A stretch of DNA of 64,000 nucleotides, from contig NMRB01002066.1 in NCBI GenBank assembly GCA_002633025.1, positions 56,923-120,922 of the forward strand, given 5' to 3'. Position numbers and translations under genes: made by a program. This DNA comes from Notospermus geniculatus. Taxonomy: Eukaryota > Nemertea > Pilidiophora > Heteronemertea > Lineidae. Below, piece after piece: positions 20,945 through 32,550 of the stretch. Each line of letters opens with the position of its first letter. The first letter of the stretch is position 1. The notes under the pieces are model-generated. The model was not told the origin of the DNA. It was given only the letters and a program-made list of their open reading frames with translations, and ran no database searches.

Positions 20945-21412
20945 AAATTGACAGCAAGCGTTTCTTGAAATTTAAAGAAGGGTGACCTGTATAGGGTATA
21001 GTAATGATAGGGGTATATTCAAGGTCTACAGGGACAGTTTTTCACAGGGTTGAGAATGTTTTTTGCCCAGAAAAGAATGTACACACTTGTCGAAAACACT
21101 TTGTGGATAACCATTACTCAAGAAAATGCCCTTTAAACGTTTCATTACTCAACTTGACCTACACGTTTCCCTGTAGCCAGCAGTGTCCTTGAGTTCTAGC
21201 TACACTGAAAGGCCCTGGTGAACAACGGTATCAACTGGGTGTAGTCGACCTTTCCATCAATCAGTAAGAAGGGTTATTTATTTTGCTGCTCCTGGCGTTG
21301 GTGCCGCTAACTGTATCCGTGCTGTTCCCGGCGCTTGTGCACCAACGATATTCCTGTTGTTCCGGGCGTTGTAGCCTTGCGGAACGCCCAAAAAGTGCCC
21401 TAAAATGTAGAC
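20945..21412. other. No gene recognised; dispersed repeat at 21283-21355
   Basis: Only the short repeat shared with 12655-12745 is recognisable. Confidence 0.4.
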
Positions 21413-21946
21413 ACTCGGGACCCAGTCGTTGTGTCGCTCCGGCCGCCGCGCTACACTCCACAAACGACTGGGAAAGCAAGATGCCAAATCAGCGGCTAGC
21501 GTACCGACAATAACAACGCCCATCTCGGCGAATGAAATTGCCCAAAAGCAATCTACTATGGAAAATATGGCACACTTTTGATTGGTTGTTATTTCTGTGG
21601 ATGATGTAATTTACCAGATCCTCTCGCCCGTCCAGAAACTTTTCAACCTCACTAGCAGGATATTGCTAAATCCGTAAGTACTGCTTATCGCACACAACAT
21701 CGAACTTAGTAGGTAGCCCTACCAGGATACCGTCCTTGACCTCGAAGAAAGTTCCGGTGTAATCAGCTGATTTGTCATCTTGCAACGAACAGCCGACGGT
21801 CGTTCAAGACGCACTTTCTGATTGGCTGAACTCATTAATATTCGTTGTTGTTGTCGGTAGCCACTGATTTTGCATCTTGCTTTCCCAGTCGCTTGTGGAG
21901 TGTAGTAGCGCGGCGGCCGGAGCGACACAACGACTGGGTCCCGAGT
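21413..21946. mobile_element. Foldback element (CTCGGGACCCAGTCG arms)
   Basis: The left arm CTCGGGACCCAGTCGTTGTG / GGCCGCCGCGCTACACTCCA (21413-21520) returns inverted at 21836-21946. The arms are about 100 bp with roughly 90% identity around a 320-bp centre without a gene. Confidence 0.75.
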
Positions 21947-22370
21947 CTATAAAAATGGAGATAGCCTGCACAAATTTAGAACAAAGCAAAATGAGTGCCA
22001 TTTTGTTCTTTAGGATGTCTACTTTAAGGAAATTGCATGCAAGGGGATAATTCACCATGTAAACAGTAGATTTCAACAATTTCAAGAGAACAACATCAGT
22101 CTTCGGTTGGGGTGGAAAATTTGCGAAATTTTAGAGAGACGACTTCTTGGATTATATCATTTTGTGTGTCGCCTTTTGTGCTCATAAATGCAACGACCAT
22201 GGAAACTAAAATAGTGTCAATCTGTGGATCATTTGAAATTCAAATGGCTCTGAAATAGCAACCTTTGGCTTAAGGAATTAAATCCGAGGCGTCGGGTCTT
22301 GGTTGCGACACCAAACCCTCGAGGGTGGAGCTAAAATGTAGATCAAACCCGAGCGGTTGGAACAAAAATA
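21947..22370. other. No gene recognised
   Basis: No supported exon or repeat. Confidence 0.35.
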
Positions 22371-22727
22371 AAGCTGTGTTTAGCTGACACGCAGCAAGCG
22401 GATGGCGTACCCCGGAAACGAAACGCGGTACACGGAACGCGGTAAACATTCCGCCTGTTCCATTTATCTGCACGCGGTATCACTTCTGTTTTTGTATGCG
22501 CGCGTTTGGTCCGTCTCTGTCCAATCACGGTGCTTCATAGCGCGCGGATTGTTATTCCGCTACACCAAGTGATCGGTCTTTCCGCGTTCCGCCTATCAGA
22601 GTTCAGCAAACCGTTTACCGCGTGCAGAAAAAAGAGCGAATGGAAATGGCTTGGAGCGAACAAACGTCGTCTATTCCGTTTCCGCGATCCGCATTCCGCT
22701 TACCGCGTGGCAGCTAAATGCAGTTTT
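22371..22727. mobile_element. Foldback-type repeat rich in CGCGGTA words
   Basis: GTTTAGCTGACACGCAGCAAGCGGA on the left is matched by the inverted CCGCTTACCGCGTGGCAGCTAAA-type right end; internal TTCCGCGTTCCGC and GGAACGCGGTAAAC words are repeated in both orientations. Confidence 0.55.
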
Positions 22728-22787
22728 ACGTTGTCGTAAAGTTAACGTTTGTCGTTTGATTTCTTAAACTCCCTAATTTCTTAAATA
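22728..22787. repeat. Half copy of the AACGTTGTCGTAAAGTT MITE
   Basis: TTACGTTGTCGTAAAGTTAA followed by GTTTGATTTCTTAAACTCCC equals one arm of the MITE cluster at 62936-63730. The other arm is missing here. Confidence 0.7.
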
Positions 22788-24030
22788 ATACGCAGCTCAG
22801 TCCATGCTTGGAACGATTAAAGCTAACGCAANGCTAAATCGGCTCAGTCGACGCCTACCTCCACGGCAGAGCCAATAGAATATTATTGAAGACCGGAAGT
22901 AGTCAATCTGGACATGCGCAGGAGACCTCTACTGTGAATTTATCACACTTTCAAATGCATTTTTGAAGTCGTCAGCTCGAACTTTAGATTACCAATATAC
23001 TCAAATTGTTCTAAACATGTTTATCTATTGCAAGACGTTGACATTATCTTGATTTTTATAATACTCAGCTGACAAAAACGCAACCTTCGGCACAAAATTC
23101 CGGCATTTTAGCTGACGCATGCTAGTCGCATGAGAATCGATGCAATTCATTGAATCTTGGAATAAGATAGCGGAAAAATAATACGTTATCATGAAGAAGG
23201 GAATTCCCGCTGCAAATAAACATTGTCGTTCAGCCGGTCGCTGTCGGAGATTTTACTAAAAATCCTTTCGCCCAAAACACTATGTTAACTTCTTTGTATT
23301 CAAACCATTGTTTGCCATATTTGGTATGAACTAATAGTTGTATTGTACGTGCACGCGTCTCGTTCCTGTGGTTTCCTTTTGTAGGCCTCGACCATGTCGA
23401 CGTGCATGGCTTAATTTTTAAGGGAATTCCTATTATATTCCAAATTAGGGCTCCAACCAATCAAATTTCGTTCCGGACCTTTTCCACTGTATGCATTGAC
23501 TTCTAACAGTCGTGGGTAGGTGTTTCGGCCCGTGTTACCGCCTCCCTGATTTGTTGAACGCTTACGGACGCGTTCCTTGCGCGCCAGTCTGTCACCGCCT
23601 TAAGTCCTGGCGACCCCAGTCTCCTGAGACTTTGAAATCTGACAAGGATCATTTTAGTAATTGAACCTAGGCCTACAGGCCTACTTTCCCAGACGTGCAT
23701 GTGTGCCCTATCTTATTGGATTCCAAGATACAGTAGGTAACACTATAATTCAGGCGTTTTGTGATTCTATGAGTGGAACATGAGCGGAACGTGTAGCCCT
23801 ACGTGTCAGAATCTTGCTGTCTTTTTTGAAAATATCCGTTGGGAAAATCCGTTTTAACATTCCACTCATCATCAGGTTTGAAGTTTCATCGCTCATACAA
23901 GTCAGCAGCTGCGACATTTTACCTGCGAACATTTCTTTCCTTGTGTCGAAAACGAATAAATTTACAATCAACCCACAATGACAATCCATATAGCATGTAT
24001 AGTACCGCTACTGACAAATATTCTTTTAAG
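22788..24030. other. Upstream of methyltransferase cassette B; no exon 1 found
   Basis: I searched for a relative of exon 1 (12870-13013) and found none. The segment includes a single n (22832). A frame running from 23839 into exon 2B is open but its N-terminal part does not resemble the family. Confidence 0.4.
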
Positions 24031-27000
24031 GCTCATGGGTCTAAGACGGAACTGTACTTTGGACCTCAGCTAGTGGCTGAAGCAGTTAAAAAGTACCAAA
24101 ATGAATTGGAAGATCCCCGAATCCTAGATACGGCCTGCGGCACCGGTCGGGTAGCAGAGGAGGTAAGTTGAATCAGTAAGGAACATGAAACTCGTGGCAA
24201 TGGAAATGGTGTTCAGAAAAATTCATGAAATGTGCATGCAGACTACATGAAACCATGACGATCCACAATGAACTTTTCTATGGACGGTTATATGTGCAAA
24301 AATCCAACTTTGCGAAACAAGATATTCTTTTGTAGAAACAGATATAAAAACGCAAATCAAGAAAAAATTGCGGCAGTTTAATTCTTTTTACGACGAATAA
24401 GGGTGTTGAAAAACGAATTAAATAAGGCAAAACCGCTGTATTTTTAATGCGGAACAAGGACGTCGGAAGTAGACAACTAATTTCGTTGATCGTCTTCTAG
24501 AAGATTGGAACGCAGAGGTTCGGAATCGCAGACGTTGAAAGAAAAAGACGCTAGATGGCGCTGTGAATGTGAAACAACGACCCTAACAGGCAGTGTATGA
24601 AGGACGACTAGAGCGCCATTTAGCGTCTTTTCTTCTCAACGTCAGCGTTCCAAACTTTTAGCATGTTTAGTTGATGATCAACTGAAAACGTTGTCTGCTG
24701 CCGACGTCCTTGGTTCGCGTTCACAGCGCCATCTAGCGTCTTTTTCTTTAAACGTCTGCGATTCTGAACCTCTGCGTTCCGAACTTTTAGAAGACGATCA
24801 ACGAAATTAGTTGTCTTCTTCCAACGTCCTTGTTCCGCAATAAAAAAACAGCGGTTTTGCCTTATTTTATTTGTTTTCCGACCTCCTTCTTCGTCATAAA
24901 AAGAATTAAACTGCGGCAATTTATTCTTGATTTGCGTTTTTATATCTGTTTCTACAAAAGAATATCTTGTTTCGCAACGTTGGATTTTTTCACATATAAC
25001 CGCCCATACTTTTCCCCAGCCAATCAACAATCATAGTAAACTGAGTCACAAACATTTCTGAAAAATATAGGACAGGCCACAACCGACATCCCTAAATTCG
25101 CGTAACTTACGCGCAACTCACGAGTGTTAGAGAGTTTTCGCAAATCCCTCGAAACGCCAACGCGAACGCCAAACCCATTGTTCGATGCCACAAAGACAGC
25201 ACCGAACAAAAAGCATAGACGTTCGCGTTGGCGTTTCGGGGGCTTTGCGAAAACAATATTACCTTGTTTACACTATACATGTACTGTATACATAAAAGTC
25301 CGGGCTGAGCACGGGCTTTTTGCGTTTACACCTGTGAATCGCGTGTCTAAATAAAGTCCGGGCTTTTAAAACCCATACATGCCGCGAACATGCTCAAAAA
25401 GCCCGGGCTTATTTCAGACACGGGCTTCGAAAAGTCCGGGCTTTTCCAGACAGGTGTAACCACGGCTTATAATAGAGAGCTTCTGCACCCGCCTGGTTAG
25501 GCTCTACGACGACGTTTATCTATTGTGTGAGTGCACCCAAACAATAGACTAGAACTGTGAAATTTGCTTGACAGCAAATTTGATGGTCCCTACATCAGAA
25601 AATACAAACTGAGTGAAGAAAGGGCAAGGAGGGGTATGACTCTGTGGCACAGCAGTCAGGTTCTGGAATGTCTTCCTGGTGAAGGACACAGGCAGGGTAG
25701 GCAAATAGAGAGGAAGGGCCGACAAATGACTGCACGGCGTGCGCATTCTGCAGACATGTATTGTTTACCAACTGACAAACACGAGCATGTTTCTGTAAGG
25801 TGGGTAGGTGGGGCTATCTACTGTGGGGCCCAGCACCTCCCCTCTCCAAGGATGGTCCTTACTGGAGGGTGCGGAGATAGTGGTCTCTCCAGCGGAGAGG
25901 AGGACGAGGGAGGGGAGAGGAGGGGAGGGGCAGGGGAGAGGAGTCTTCAGAGATCAGAGGATGGGCAAAGTGGTCGAGCTGGATACGGATCCACCGTATT
26001 TACCAGCCCAAGGCAAACAAAAAAAACTGAGGGAGATATTTAACTTCATCACTTCAGAATAAAACAGTCTTCAAAAACCATCGTAAGTTAACTTTTTTTA
26101 CACTATCTAACCTTTCAGACCTGGATACAAGTATTGACTACTCGATGGAACTGCTTGATTTTGAGGTAATTGAGCAGTTTTCTTGCAATCGTGTGTTAAT
26201 TGAGTGTGGAAGAAAGAAAGAAATAAAAATTTCCTACCTACCCAGTGATATCAAGATGGTCCCTACATTGATATGTAGGGACCATAATAAACGTAGCCGT
26301 ATGGCCTAACCGGGCGCTTGCAGAAGCTCTCTAGTGTTACGGATCAAGTTACGCCTAGCTCAGGCCTTGTATCTGCGTACGTTACGCGTAACTTACGCGT
26401 AAGCTGGTGGCCGAGGCAGTTATAAAGTAACCAAAATGGACTGAAAGATCCCAGAATCCTTAATACAGCCTTTGGCACCGGCAGAGGAGGTAAGTTGAAT
26501 CAGTCAGGAACATGAACTCACGGCAATGGAACTTGTGTTCAGAAAAATTCACTGAATGTGCATGCACTGTACGTACCGGTGTAGCAGTAAAGAGTGTCCC
26601 CCTGTAAAAAGTGTCCACTTCTGTTGTTGAATGACGGAATAAGCGGCATGCGTATAGAAACCAATCACCAGAGATTAGAATGTGACAATAGGCTCTTTTG
26701 TTCCCAGGACAGTTTTTCCTAGGGCATTCTTTCCCTTTACACCTGTACATGAAATCCTGACAATGCAGAATGAACTTTCCCCAGCCAGTCAAGAATCATA
26801 GTAAACCGAGTGACAAACGTTTTTGCAAAATAGCTGGAGGAAAGGCCTTTGAGAGTCCCAAATGTGCCAACTTGGCTTGAAATTTGTATATTTTTTCCTT
26901 TCAGCTTCTTCAAAGAGGTTTCACAAATATAGATGGATTAGATCCAAATGAAGAAATGTTGCAGAGTGCACAATCAAAAAATATCTACCGAAACACATTC

Positions 27001-27719
27001 TGTGTTTTTCTTGACGAGACGTCAAGTTCAGCCCCTCAGAATGGTAAGACATTTGTCTACAAGTTCAATATGTATGGGATTAGCCACCGGTCACTAAAGG
27101 GGAGAATGTCGTCTACTCTGTATCCTAACCCCTGGCCCATATTCCACCACCCTTGAAAGCTGGCCTCCTACCCCTGGCCCCTAAAGCCTAGCCTACTCCT
27201 AATCCTTACCCTGACCCCTGACCTTTACTGGCAACCGTTACCCAGCTACTTCGTACCCTGTTTAATAGGTTAGGCGACATTTACACCGTTTAGTCAACTC
27301 TGTTCACCAACACTCGTCTTTTTTGTAGGGGCCTATGATTTTGCTTGCTGTGCCGGTGGTTTTGTACCTGGCCATATACCAGCATCCGGTCTTCAGGATA
27401 TGGTCCATAAGGTTAAACAAGGTAGGTGGTAACCCAATGACATTCACCCTACTTCAAAACGCTCCTATGATCTTTGATGCTTTGGATTCCATCACATCAG
27501 TAAAATTGAAGCTTCCAACAAATTGTTTTCTATATTGCAGGTGGGATGGTAATCAATGCAATGAGAGAAGCCTACAATGACCATCCCTTCTATAAGGACA
27601 AACTTATGAACCTTGTCACCAGGATGAGGGATGACAAACTCGTTGATGTCATGGAAATGGCACGAGTTGATTATTTCAACGGCTTGAGTGGACTCTTAAT
27701 GGTCCTCAAGAGATTATGA
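24031..27719 (+). CDS. METTL27-like methyltransferase, exon cassette B (exons 2-5 intact)
   Basis: Exons 24031-24162 (phase 0 to 0), 26905-27043 (0 to 1), 27329-27421 (1 to 1) and 27541-27719 (ending TGA) join without frame conflict. SAM motif I (ILDTACGTG) is in the first; NIDGLDPNEEML, with the acidic residue at the end of strand 2 that binds the SAM ribose, is in the second; AYDFACCAGGFVPGHIP is in the third; and INAMREAYNDHPFY with the C-terminus is in the fourth. All splice sites are canonical. No first exon is visible in the preceding 5.5 kb. Joined to the exon at 12870-13013, which ends in phase 0, the product would have 228 residues, close to the family's usual 245. So this may be the working 3' half of one gene with a dead duplicate cassette upstream. 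The family call is strong; the chimeric model is inference. Confidence 0.75.
24285..25002. mobile_element. 718-bp foldback element in intron 2 of cassette B
   Basis: CGGTTATATGTGCAAAAATC at the left and the inverted GATTTTTTCACATATAACCG at the right bound arms of about 300 bp that match nearly throughout (AGACGCTAGATGGCGCTGTG against CACAGCGCCATCTAGCGTCT). Cassette A intron 2 and the third copy lack it, so it entered after the cassettes duplicated. No TSD could be made out. Confidence 0.8.
25130..25262. mobile_element. MITE, GAGTTTTCGCAAA family, copy 1
   Basis: GTTTTCGCAAATCCCTCGAA and the inverted TTTCGGGGGCTTTGCGAAAAC enclose ACGCCAACGCGAACGCC and its complement. A relative is at 31050-31178. 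Confidence 0.7.
25270..25465. repeat. Repeat of AAGTCCGGGCTTTT / AAAAGCCCGGGCTT words
   Basis: Several GTCCGGGCTTTT and AGCCCGGGCTTA words in both orientations, bounded by TTTACACCTG and CAGGTGTAA. Probably a small inverted-repeat element. Confidence 0.55.
25475..26323. mobile_element. 850-bp element with GAGAGCTTCTGCA ends
   Basis: GAGAGCTTCTGCACCCGCCT...GGTTAGGC at the left is mirrored by GCCTAACC...GCTTGCAGAAGCTCTC at the right. Inside are a frame with FDGPYI and a purine tract (25880-25945). The frame is not convincingly coding; FDGPY is weakly like retroelement integrase tails. The class is unknown. Confidence 0.55.
26400..26490 (+). pseudogene. Third, dead copy of methyltransferase exon 2
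   Basis: CTGGTGGCCGAGGCAGTTATAAAGTAA matches exon 2 but has an in-frame TAA, and the motif I region has lost several bases (TTTGGCACCGGCAGAGGAG). The donor and the following intron (GTAAGTTGAATCAGTCAGGAACATG) remain clearly homologous to intron 2 of both cassettes, and from here the intron leads into exon 3B. Exon 2 was thus copied together with its intron. Confidence 0.8.
26575..26752. mobile_element. MITE, CAGGTGTAAAGGGAAAG family, copy 3 (inverted)
   Basis: CCGGTGTAGCAGTAAAGAGT to TTCTTTCCCTTTACACCTG, nearly identical to 12317-12482; inserted in the intron before exon 3B. Confidence 0.8.
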
Positions 27720-28550
27720 TCATTTCCTCTAAAAATACTACATGTAACATGTAATTTTACCTGATCGGGCTACGAATGTAAAAGGTGCAAATGTCGTCTA
27801 ATCCAATGGAACAGGGTACCCAGTATCTACATAGGATACCAGCTACCAGTGAGGGTCAAGGAATCGGGGTTAGGAGTAGGAGTAGGAGTAGGCTTAGGGC
27901 TCAGGGGTAGGAGACCAGGTATCAACGTTTGTGGGATAGGGACAGTGGTTAGGATTCAGAGTAGACGACATTCCCCTCTTCAGCGCTAGTAATGCTTTTG
28001 TCGGCTTATCCCAGGACACTATTGTGTTTTGTAATTTCTTTGTTGTCACCAATAAACACATTTAATACTAAATTCTACTTGACTCAATTGTTGCCATGGT
28101 TGCAGGACACGTTTTCCTGAAGCCAGAACTTAGCGTCCCTGAGGCATAGGCCTATTCTAGAAGCCTCCTTAAGGTCCACTTTAATCTTTTGTATTCTGCC
28201 CTGCAAACAATAGCTAAAGGTAAACCTTAGACTTAAGGAAGCTTCTAGAATACGGCCCATAGCCTCACTGAATGATCTCAGTGTAGGCTACTACGGGACA
28301 GACTGGGTGGCGTCGATTTTTTTTCATCAATCAAAAAGAAGGGATTTTTATCAACTCCAGAAAAAGAATTCTCGCAGAGATATTCCTTTGTCAATGCCAC
28401 CGTACGACGAATTCGTCAGAACATTGCTACACGTAGCTAGTATTTTTACTGGAATCTGTCGGTCTATAATCCTGCACAGTGAAAGATGCTTAAAGATAAT
28501 GTATCACGACTTCATTGTTTACATTCAATGTTTGTAAACATGGATGTTTA
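27720..28550. other. 3' flank of methyltransferase B with one MITE, ending at a gap
   Basis: 27780-27965 repeats words of the exon 3B downstream intron in inverse orientation (AGTAGACGACATTCCCC, GGTTAGGAGTAGGAG), suggesting a local inverted repeat. An AATAAACA signal is near 28050. A MITE lies at 28150-28262 (GGCCTATTCTAGAAGCCTCC / GAAGCTTCTAGAATACGGCC). The last 50 bases before the gap are the reverse complement of 47512-47562. Confidence 0.5.
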
Positions 28551-29306
28551 NNNNNNNNNNNNNNNNNNNNNNNNNNNNNNNNNNNNNNNNNNNNNNNNNN
28601 NNNNNNNNNNNNNNNNNNNNNNNNNNNNNNNNNNNNNNNNNNNNNNNNNNNNNNNNNNNNNNNNNNNNNNNNNNNNNNNNNNNNNNNNNNNNNNNNNNNN
28701 NNNNNNNNNNNNNNNNNNNNNNNNNNNNNNNNNNNNNNNNNNNNNNNNNNNNNNNNNNNNNNNNNNNNNNNNNNNNNNNNNNNNNNNNNNNNNNNNNNNN
28801 NNNNNNNNNNNNNNNNNNNNNNNNNNNNNNNNNNNNNNNNNNNNNNNNNNNNNNNNNNNNNNNNNNNNNNNNNNNNNNNNNNNNNNNNNNNNNNNNNNNN
28901 NNNNNNNNNNNNNNNNNNNNNNNNNNNNNNNNNNNNNNNNNNNNNNNNNNNNNNNNNNNNNNNNNNNNNNNNNNNNNNNNNNNNNNNNNNNNNNNNNNNN
29001 NNNNNNNNNNNNNNNNNNNNNNNNNNNNNNNNNNNNNNNNNNNNNNNNNNNNNNNNNNNNNNNNNNNNNNNNNNNNNNNNNNNNNNNNNNNNNNNNNNNN
29101 NNNNNNNNNNNNNNNNNNNNNNNNNNNNNNNNNNNNNNNNNNNNNNNNNNNNNNNNNNNNNNNNNNNNNNNNNNNNNNNNNNNNNNNNNNNNNNNNNNNN
29201 NNNNNNNNNNNNNNNNNNNNNNNNNNNNNNNNNNNNNNNNNNNNNNNNNNNNNNNNNNNNNNNNNNNNNNNNNNNNNNNNNNNNNNNNNNNNNNNNNNNN
29301 NNNNNN
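28551..29306. other. Assembly gap (756 N)
   Basis: Run of N. The first sequence after it repeats at 30610-30739, so the gap probably lies in a repeat. Confidence 1.
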
Positions 29307-29436
29307 ATAATAGGGGTCTCTGCTGTACTATAAGTTTTACTATCCACTTTCTGTTCATTGAGTTTCATTGTTTATCAGTTCTTTGGGAAGTTTGACCTTG
29401 ACCTCTGACCTTGACCTTGACCTATGATCATCAGGG
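29307..29436. repeat. 130-bp direct repeat flanking a gap, copy 1 of 2
   Basis: ATAATAGGGGTCTCTGCTGT to CCTATGATCATCAGGGTT is repeated almost identically at 30610-30739. It contains TGACCTTGACC words. Copy 1 starts exactly at the gap edge. Between the copies (29437-30609) I see no gene. Confidence 0.8.
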
Positions 29437-30744
29437 TTATTACATAATCGAAATTGGCATCCTAAATAACCTAAATATGGGTGTTATCAAACCTCTACTG
29501 CTACCACAGACAGAGACATTCCAAATTATCAAGTTTGACCTTGACCTGATCATCAAGGTCATTACATAATCAAAATAGGCAAGCTCAATAACCTAAATAT
29601 GGGTCATATCATGTCTCTACCTCAACCACGGGCAGAGATACTGCAAATTATCAAGTTTGAAAATATCAAAATTTCATGATATCTCAATCACCCGGACACA
29701 TGAGGCTGAGAATTTTACCACATCCTGTCCTTGGATAAGCAGGCATGAATTAAGACTTGTTTCATGTTGATCAGTTGACAATGTGGCAAGTTACGGTATC
29801 TCAAAATATCAAATTTCGTGACACTGAACGTCGATATCATCATTACCAAAGGATATCAGGTCAAAAATAATCAGCTCATTTGATTTCTAACCTAAGGGTG
29901 GAACTTGTCTCTATTGCTCCAGGTGTTAACTGGTTATAGGAGCCGATTTGTGCCATCAGATAACAAGATCAGAAAAGAGTGTGGTGGACAAAATATCAAG
30001 TCTGATATGATGATTACGCCAATGATGGAGGCATCTGAAGTTGAAAATGATTAGATCACTTTTTCTGCCTGTAAGTGACGCTCCTCTGTTTGATAACTCT
30101 ATTATTTTAAGTTTCTGAACAGTCCACTTTCCATACTCTGCCATGTTGCAAACAGTGACACTAGGACTTATAGTGCAGAAGAGCCACCTGGTGGTGTAGT
30201 TTTCCCTGGATAGCCCCATTCTGCTGACTATATAAACAAACCATCTGAGTGGCGATGACTGTAATGGCTATCAAAATTGAAAGTCACCATACCTTAAGCA
30301 GACAAATCTTAGATTGATGAAGACAGACGTGATCTTCTTGAGCTCAGGGTCTGACCCAGGTACAGCATGCTATCTGGTCACTGGGGTGGAATTTCTCCAT
30401 CGACTCCAGATCCAGTGACGAATCCTCCGGAACGACAGCAGGCCTTACAGTTCAGAGAATGGGTTTAATAACCACGAAATCAGAGTAATGTACACGATTG
30501 GTTGATCCATAAGGGGCACAGTCCGCGTGAGCTACTGCGAAACTAATGTATTAGGCCAGCCCTGCATACCACGATAATGGGGCTATCCAGAATATACTTC
30601 AACCTCTCGATAATAGGGGTCTCTGCTGTACTATAAGTTTTACTATTCACTTTCTGTTCATTGAGTTTCATTGTTTATCAGTTCTTTGGGAAGTTTGACC
30701 TTGACCTCTGACCTTGACCTTGACCTATGATCATCAGGGTTGGT

Positions 30745-31045
30745 TGGTGCCACAAATGTCCCTGCTGCCAGTGCGTCTTTTAGCATATCATGTAAGACAG
30801 AGAGTTATGGTGCATCTTGAATTTTTAAATTCACATTTCGTATCTACGAAGTGGAAACGAGAGATAAATTTTAAAGTTTAGTATACAACGTAACTCTATC
30901 GATCTAACGTCAAACGCTAAAAGACGCTCTTGCAGCAGGCGATATTTGTGGTACCAACCATCTCCTAAAATACATTACGTCATGGAAATGAAGTTGAACG
31001 TCGTACCGGTATTTCGTAGTTCCTATTTCGTCAGATGTGCGAAAC
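30745..31045. mobile_element. MITE with long arms, GTGAGGTTTCGCA family, copy 1
   Basis: The right arm ACTTCATTTCCATGACGTAA and CGAAATAGGAACTACGAAAT fold against the left arm; GCTGCCAGTGCGTCTTTTAGC pairs with GCTAAAAGACGCTCTTGCAGC. The left end is fused to the 30610 repeat. A second copy begins at 63815 and is cut by the window end. Confidence 0.7.
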
Positions 31046-31049
31046 CTCA

Positions 31050-31178
31050 CTAGAGTTTTCGCAAAGCCCCCGAAACGCCAAGGTGAACAGCAATCCAATC
31101 ATTCGATGCCGCGAAGAGAGCACCGGAAAAATTTGACATTCGCCTCAGCGTCTGCGGTCTTTGGGAAAATTCTCTAAA
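31050..31178. mobile_element. MITE, GAGTTTTCGCAAA family, copy 2
   Basis: AGAGTTTTCGCAAAGCCCCC to GGTCTTTGGGAAAATTCTCT, with the shared centre CATTCGATGCCGCGAAGAGAGCACC, related to 25130-25262. Confidence 0.7.
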
Positions 31179-31316
31179 CTCAATCGGTGGCGCCAGTGCT
31201 ACTGCATGGGTTTTCATGCAATATTTCCAGATTGCCGATTGAGCCACGTGATTAGGGAAAGAATAGGACATTTTTGTACACGTAGTACCATTCCCATGTT
31301 GCTTTCTCCCAATTTT

Positions 31317-32054
31317 TAGCTCACCTGTGAGCTTTTATCGTCATGCGGTGTTCGTCGTCCGTTAGCAGGGCACGTTTCGTAACCGCTGCGACTACTGATC
31401 TGAAACTTTGTGCATATACCCCTAGGTCAGATGACCTATGACACCAAGTTTCGGTCCGATTCGATTCTTGGCTTGGCCTCCAGGTGACCAAAACCAAAAA
31501 CACAAAAAGTGCAATAACTCTCGAACTAACAACTGGGTCATCTCCTAATTTTTATCATAGGTGTATCTAATTAGAATACATAACATATGTAACGGGTTTT
31601 TGATTTGACCTACTTTCCAAGGTCACGGAGGTCAAAGTTGTATAAAAGTAACGAACCTGTCATGTCACAGTTCGCCATTATTTCGAGCGACTTAATATCT
31701 TGCACAACCGTGTATTAGAAGAGTACCTTCAAAAATACTGACTTTCGGCGCGATCGGACATCCAATATGGCCGCCAGGTGGCGTAACCTGAAAATCATCT
31801 GAGTGCTATAACTCAGCGACGGCTTGACCCAGAGTGCTCAAACTTGATACGTACACTCATGGCAAAAAGTAAATGGGGAGCAGTTTTTCTTGAATACCTC
31901 CAAAACAATGGCATAACCCCCAAATCATCATCAAAGTCCTGTAACTCGGGAATGACTTGATCAAGATTACTCATAACTGATATGTACCTCCCTCTGTCAT
32001 TACACTATTATGTCCAACAGGTGAGCACATGGTCCATGGTCCCATGGACCATTT
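31317..32054 (+). mobile_element. AGCTCAC-hairpin element, copy 2
   Basis: Begins with TTAGCTCACCTGTGAGCTTT and a GTTCGTCGTCCGTTAGCAGG stretch, ends GGTGAGCACATGGTCCATGG...GGACCATTTTT. It is about 740 bp, the reverse orientation of copy 1, with modules GGCCGCCAGGTGGC. Confidence 0.8.
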
Positions 32055-32137
32055 TTGTGACTTCTATGGTGTAAACTCTTGAAAAATAAGTATAATGCAC
32101 ACTAGCTACTATGCCCTTCATCATGATTGGACTGTCA

Positions 32138-32550
32138 ACAATAGAGAGGTTGCGCAGCTCTCCGACTCCGGCTTCAACTACCAGAATGAATTGCAGTCCG
32201 CTATGGACATCCTTGATAAAAACGATTTGACGTTTGCAAATTGTAAAATGCCATAACTTTGTAGCAGAATAATTTTGACTCGTAATCGGAAGTGCACGTA
32301 AATCGCAAACATTAGGCCTATAGTCGTGTTTCAAGTCGCAACGACTAGGATTACGACTTCAATATTCATTATTTATCCGCACTTCCGATTAATAAGGCAA
32401 AATTTTTCTGCCTTCAATTTATGGTGTTTGACGAATTGAAAACTTCTATCAAATCGTTTTTATCAAGGATGTCCATAGCGGACTGCAATTCATTCTCGTA
32501 GTTGAAGTCGGAGTCGGAGTCGGGCCGCTGCGCAACCTCTCTTATGTCTA
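32138..32550. mobile_element. Foldback element (AGAGAGGTTGCGCAG arms)
   Basis: AGAGAGGTTGCGCAGCTCTC, GAATTGCAGTCCGCTATGGA and CATCCTTGATAAAAACGATT on the left return inverted on the right (AATCGTTTTTATCAAGGATG, TCCATAGCGGACTGCAATTC, GCGCAACCTCTCT). The centre contains a second stem, CGGAAGTGC / GCACTTCCG. Confidence 0.8.

Noticed and set aside
25564-26043. 159-codon frame containing FDGPYIRKYKLSEERARRG.
   Set aside because: It sits inside an 850-bp inverted-repeat element, becomes low-complexity (G/A-rich) and shows no continuous family resemblance.
28486-29395. Long open frames across the N runs at 14.9, 28.5 and 56.0 kb.
   Set aside because: They exist only because N is translated as X; no coding evidence.
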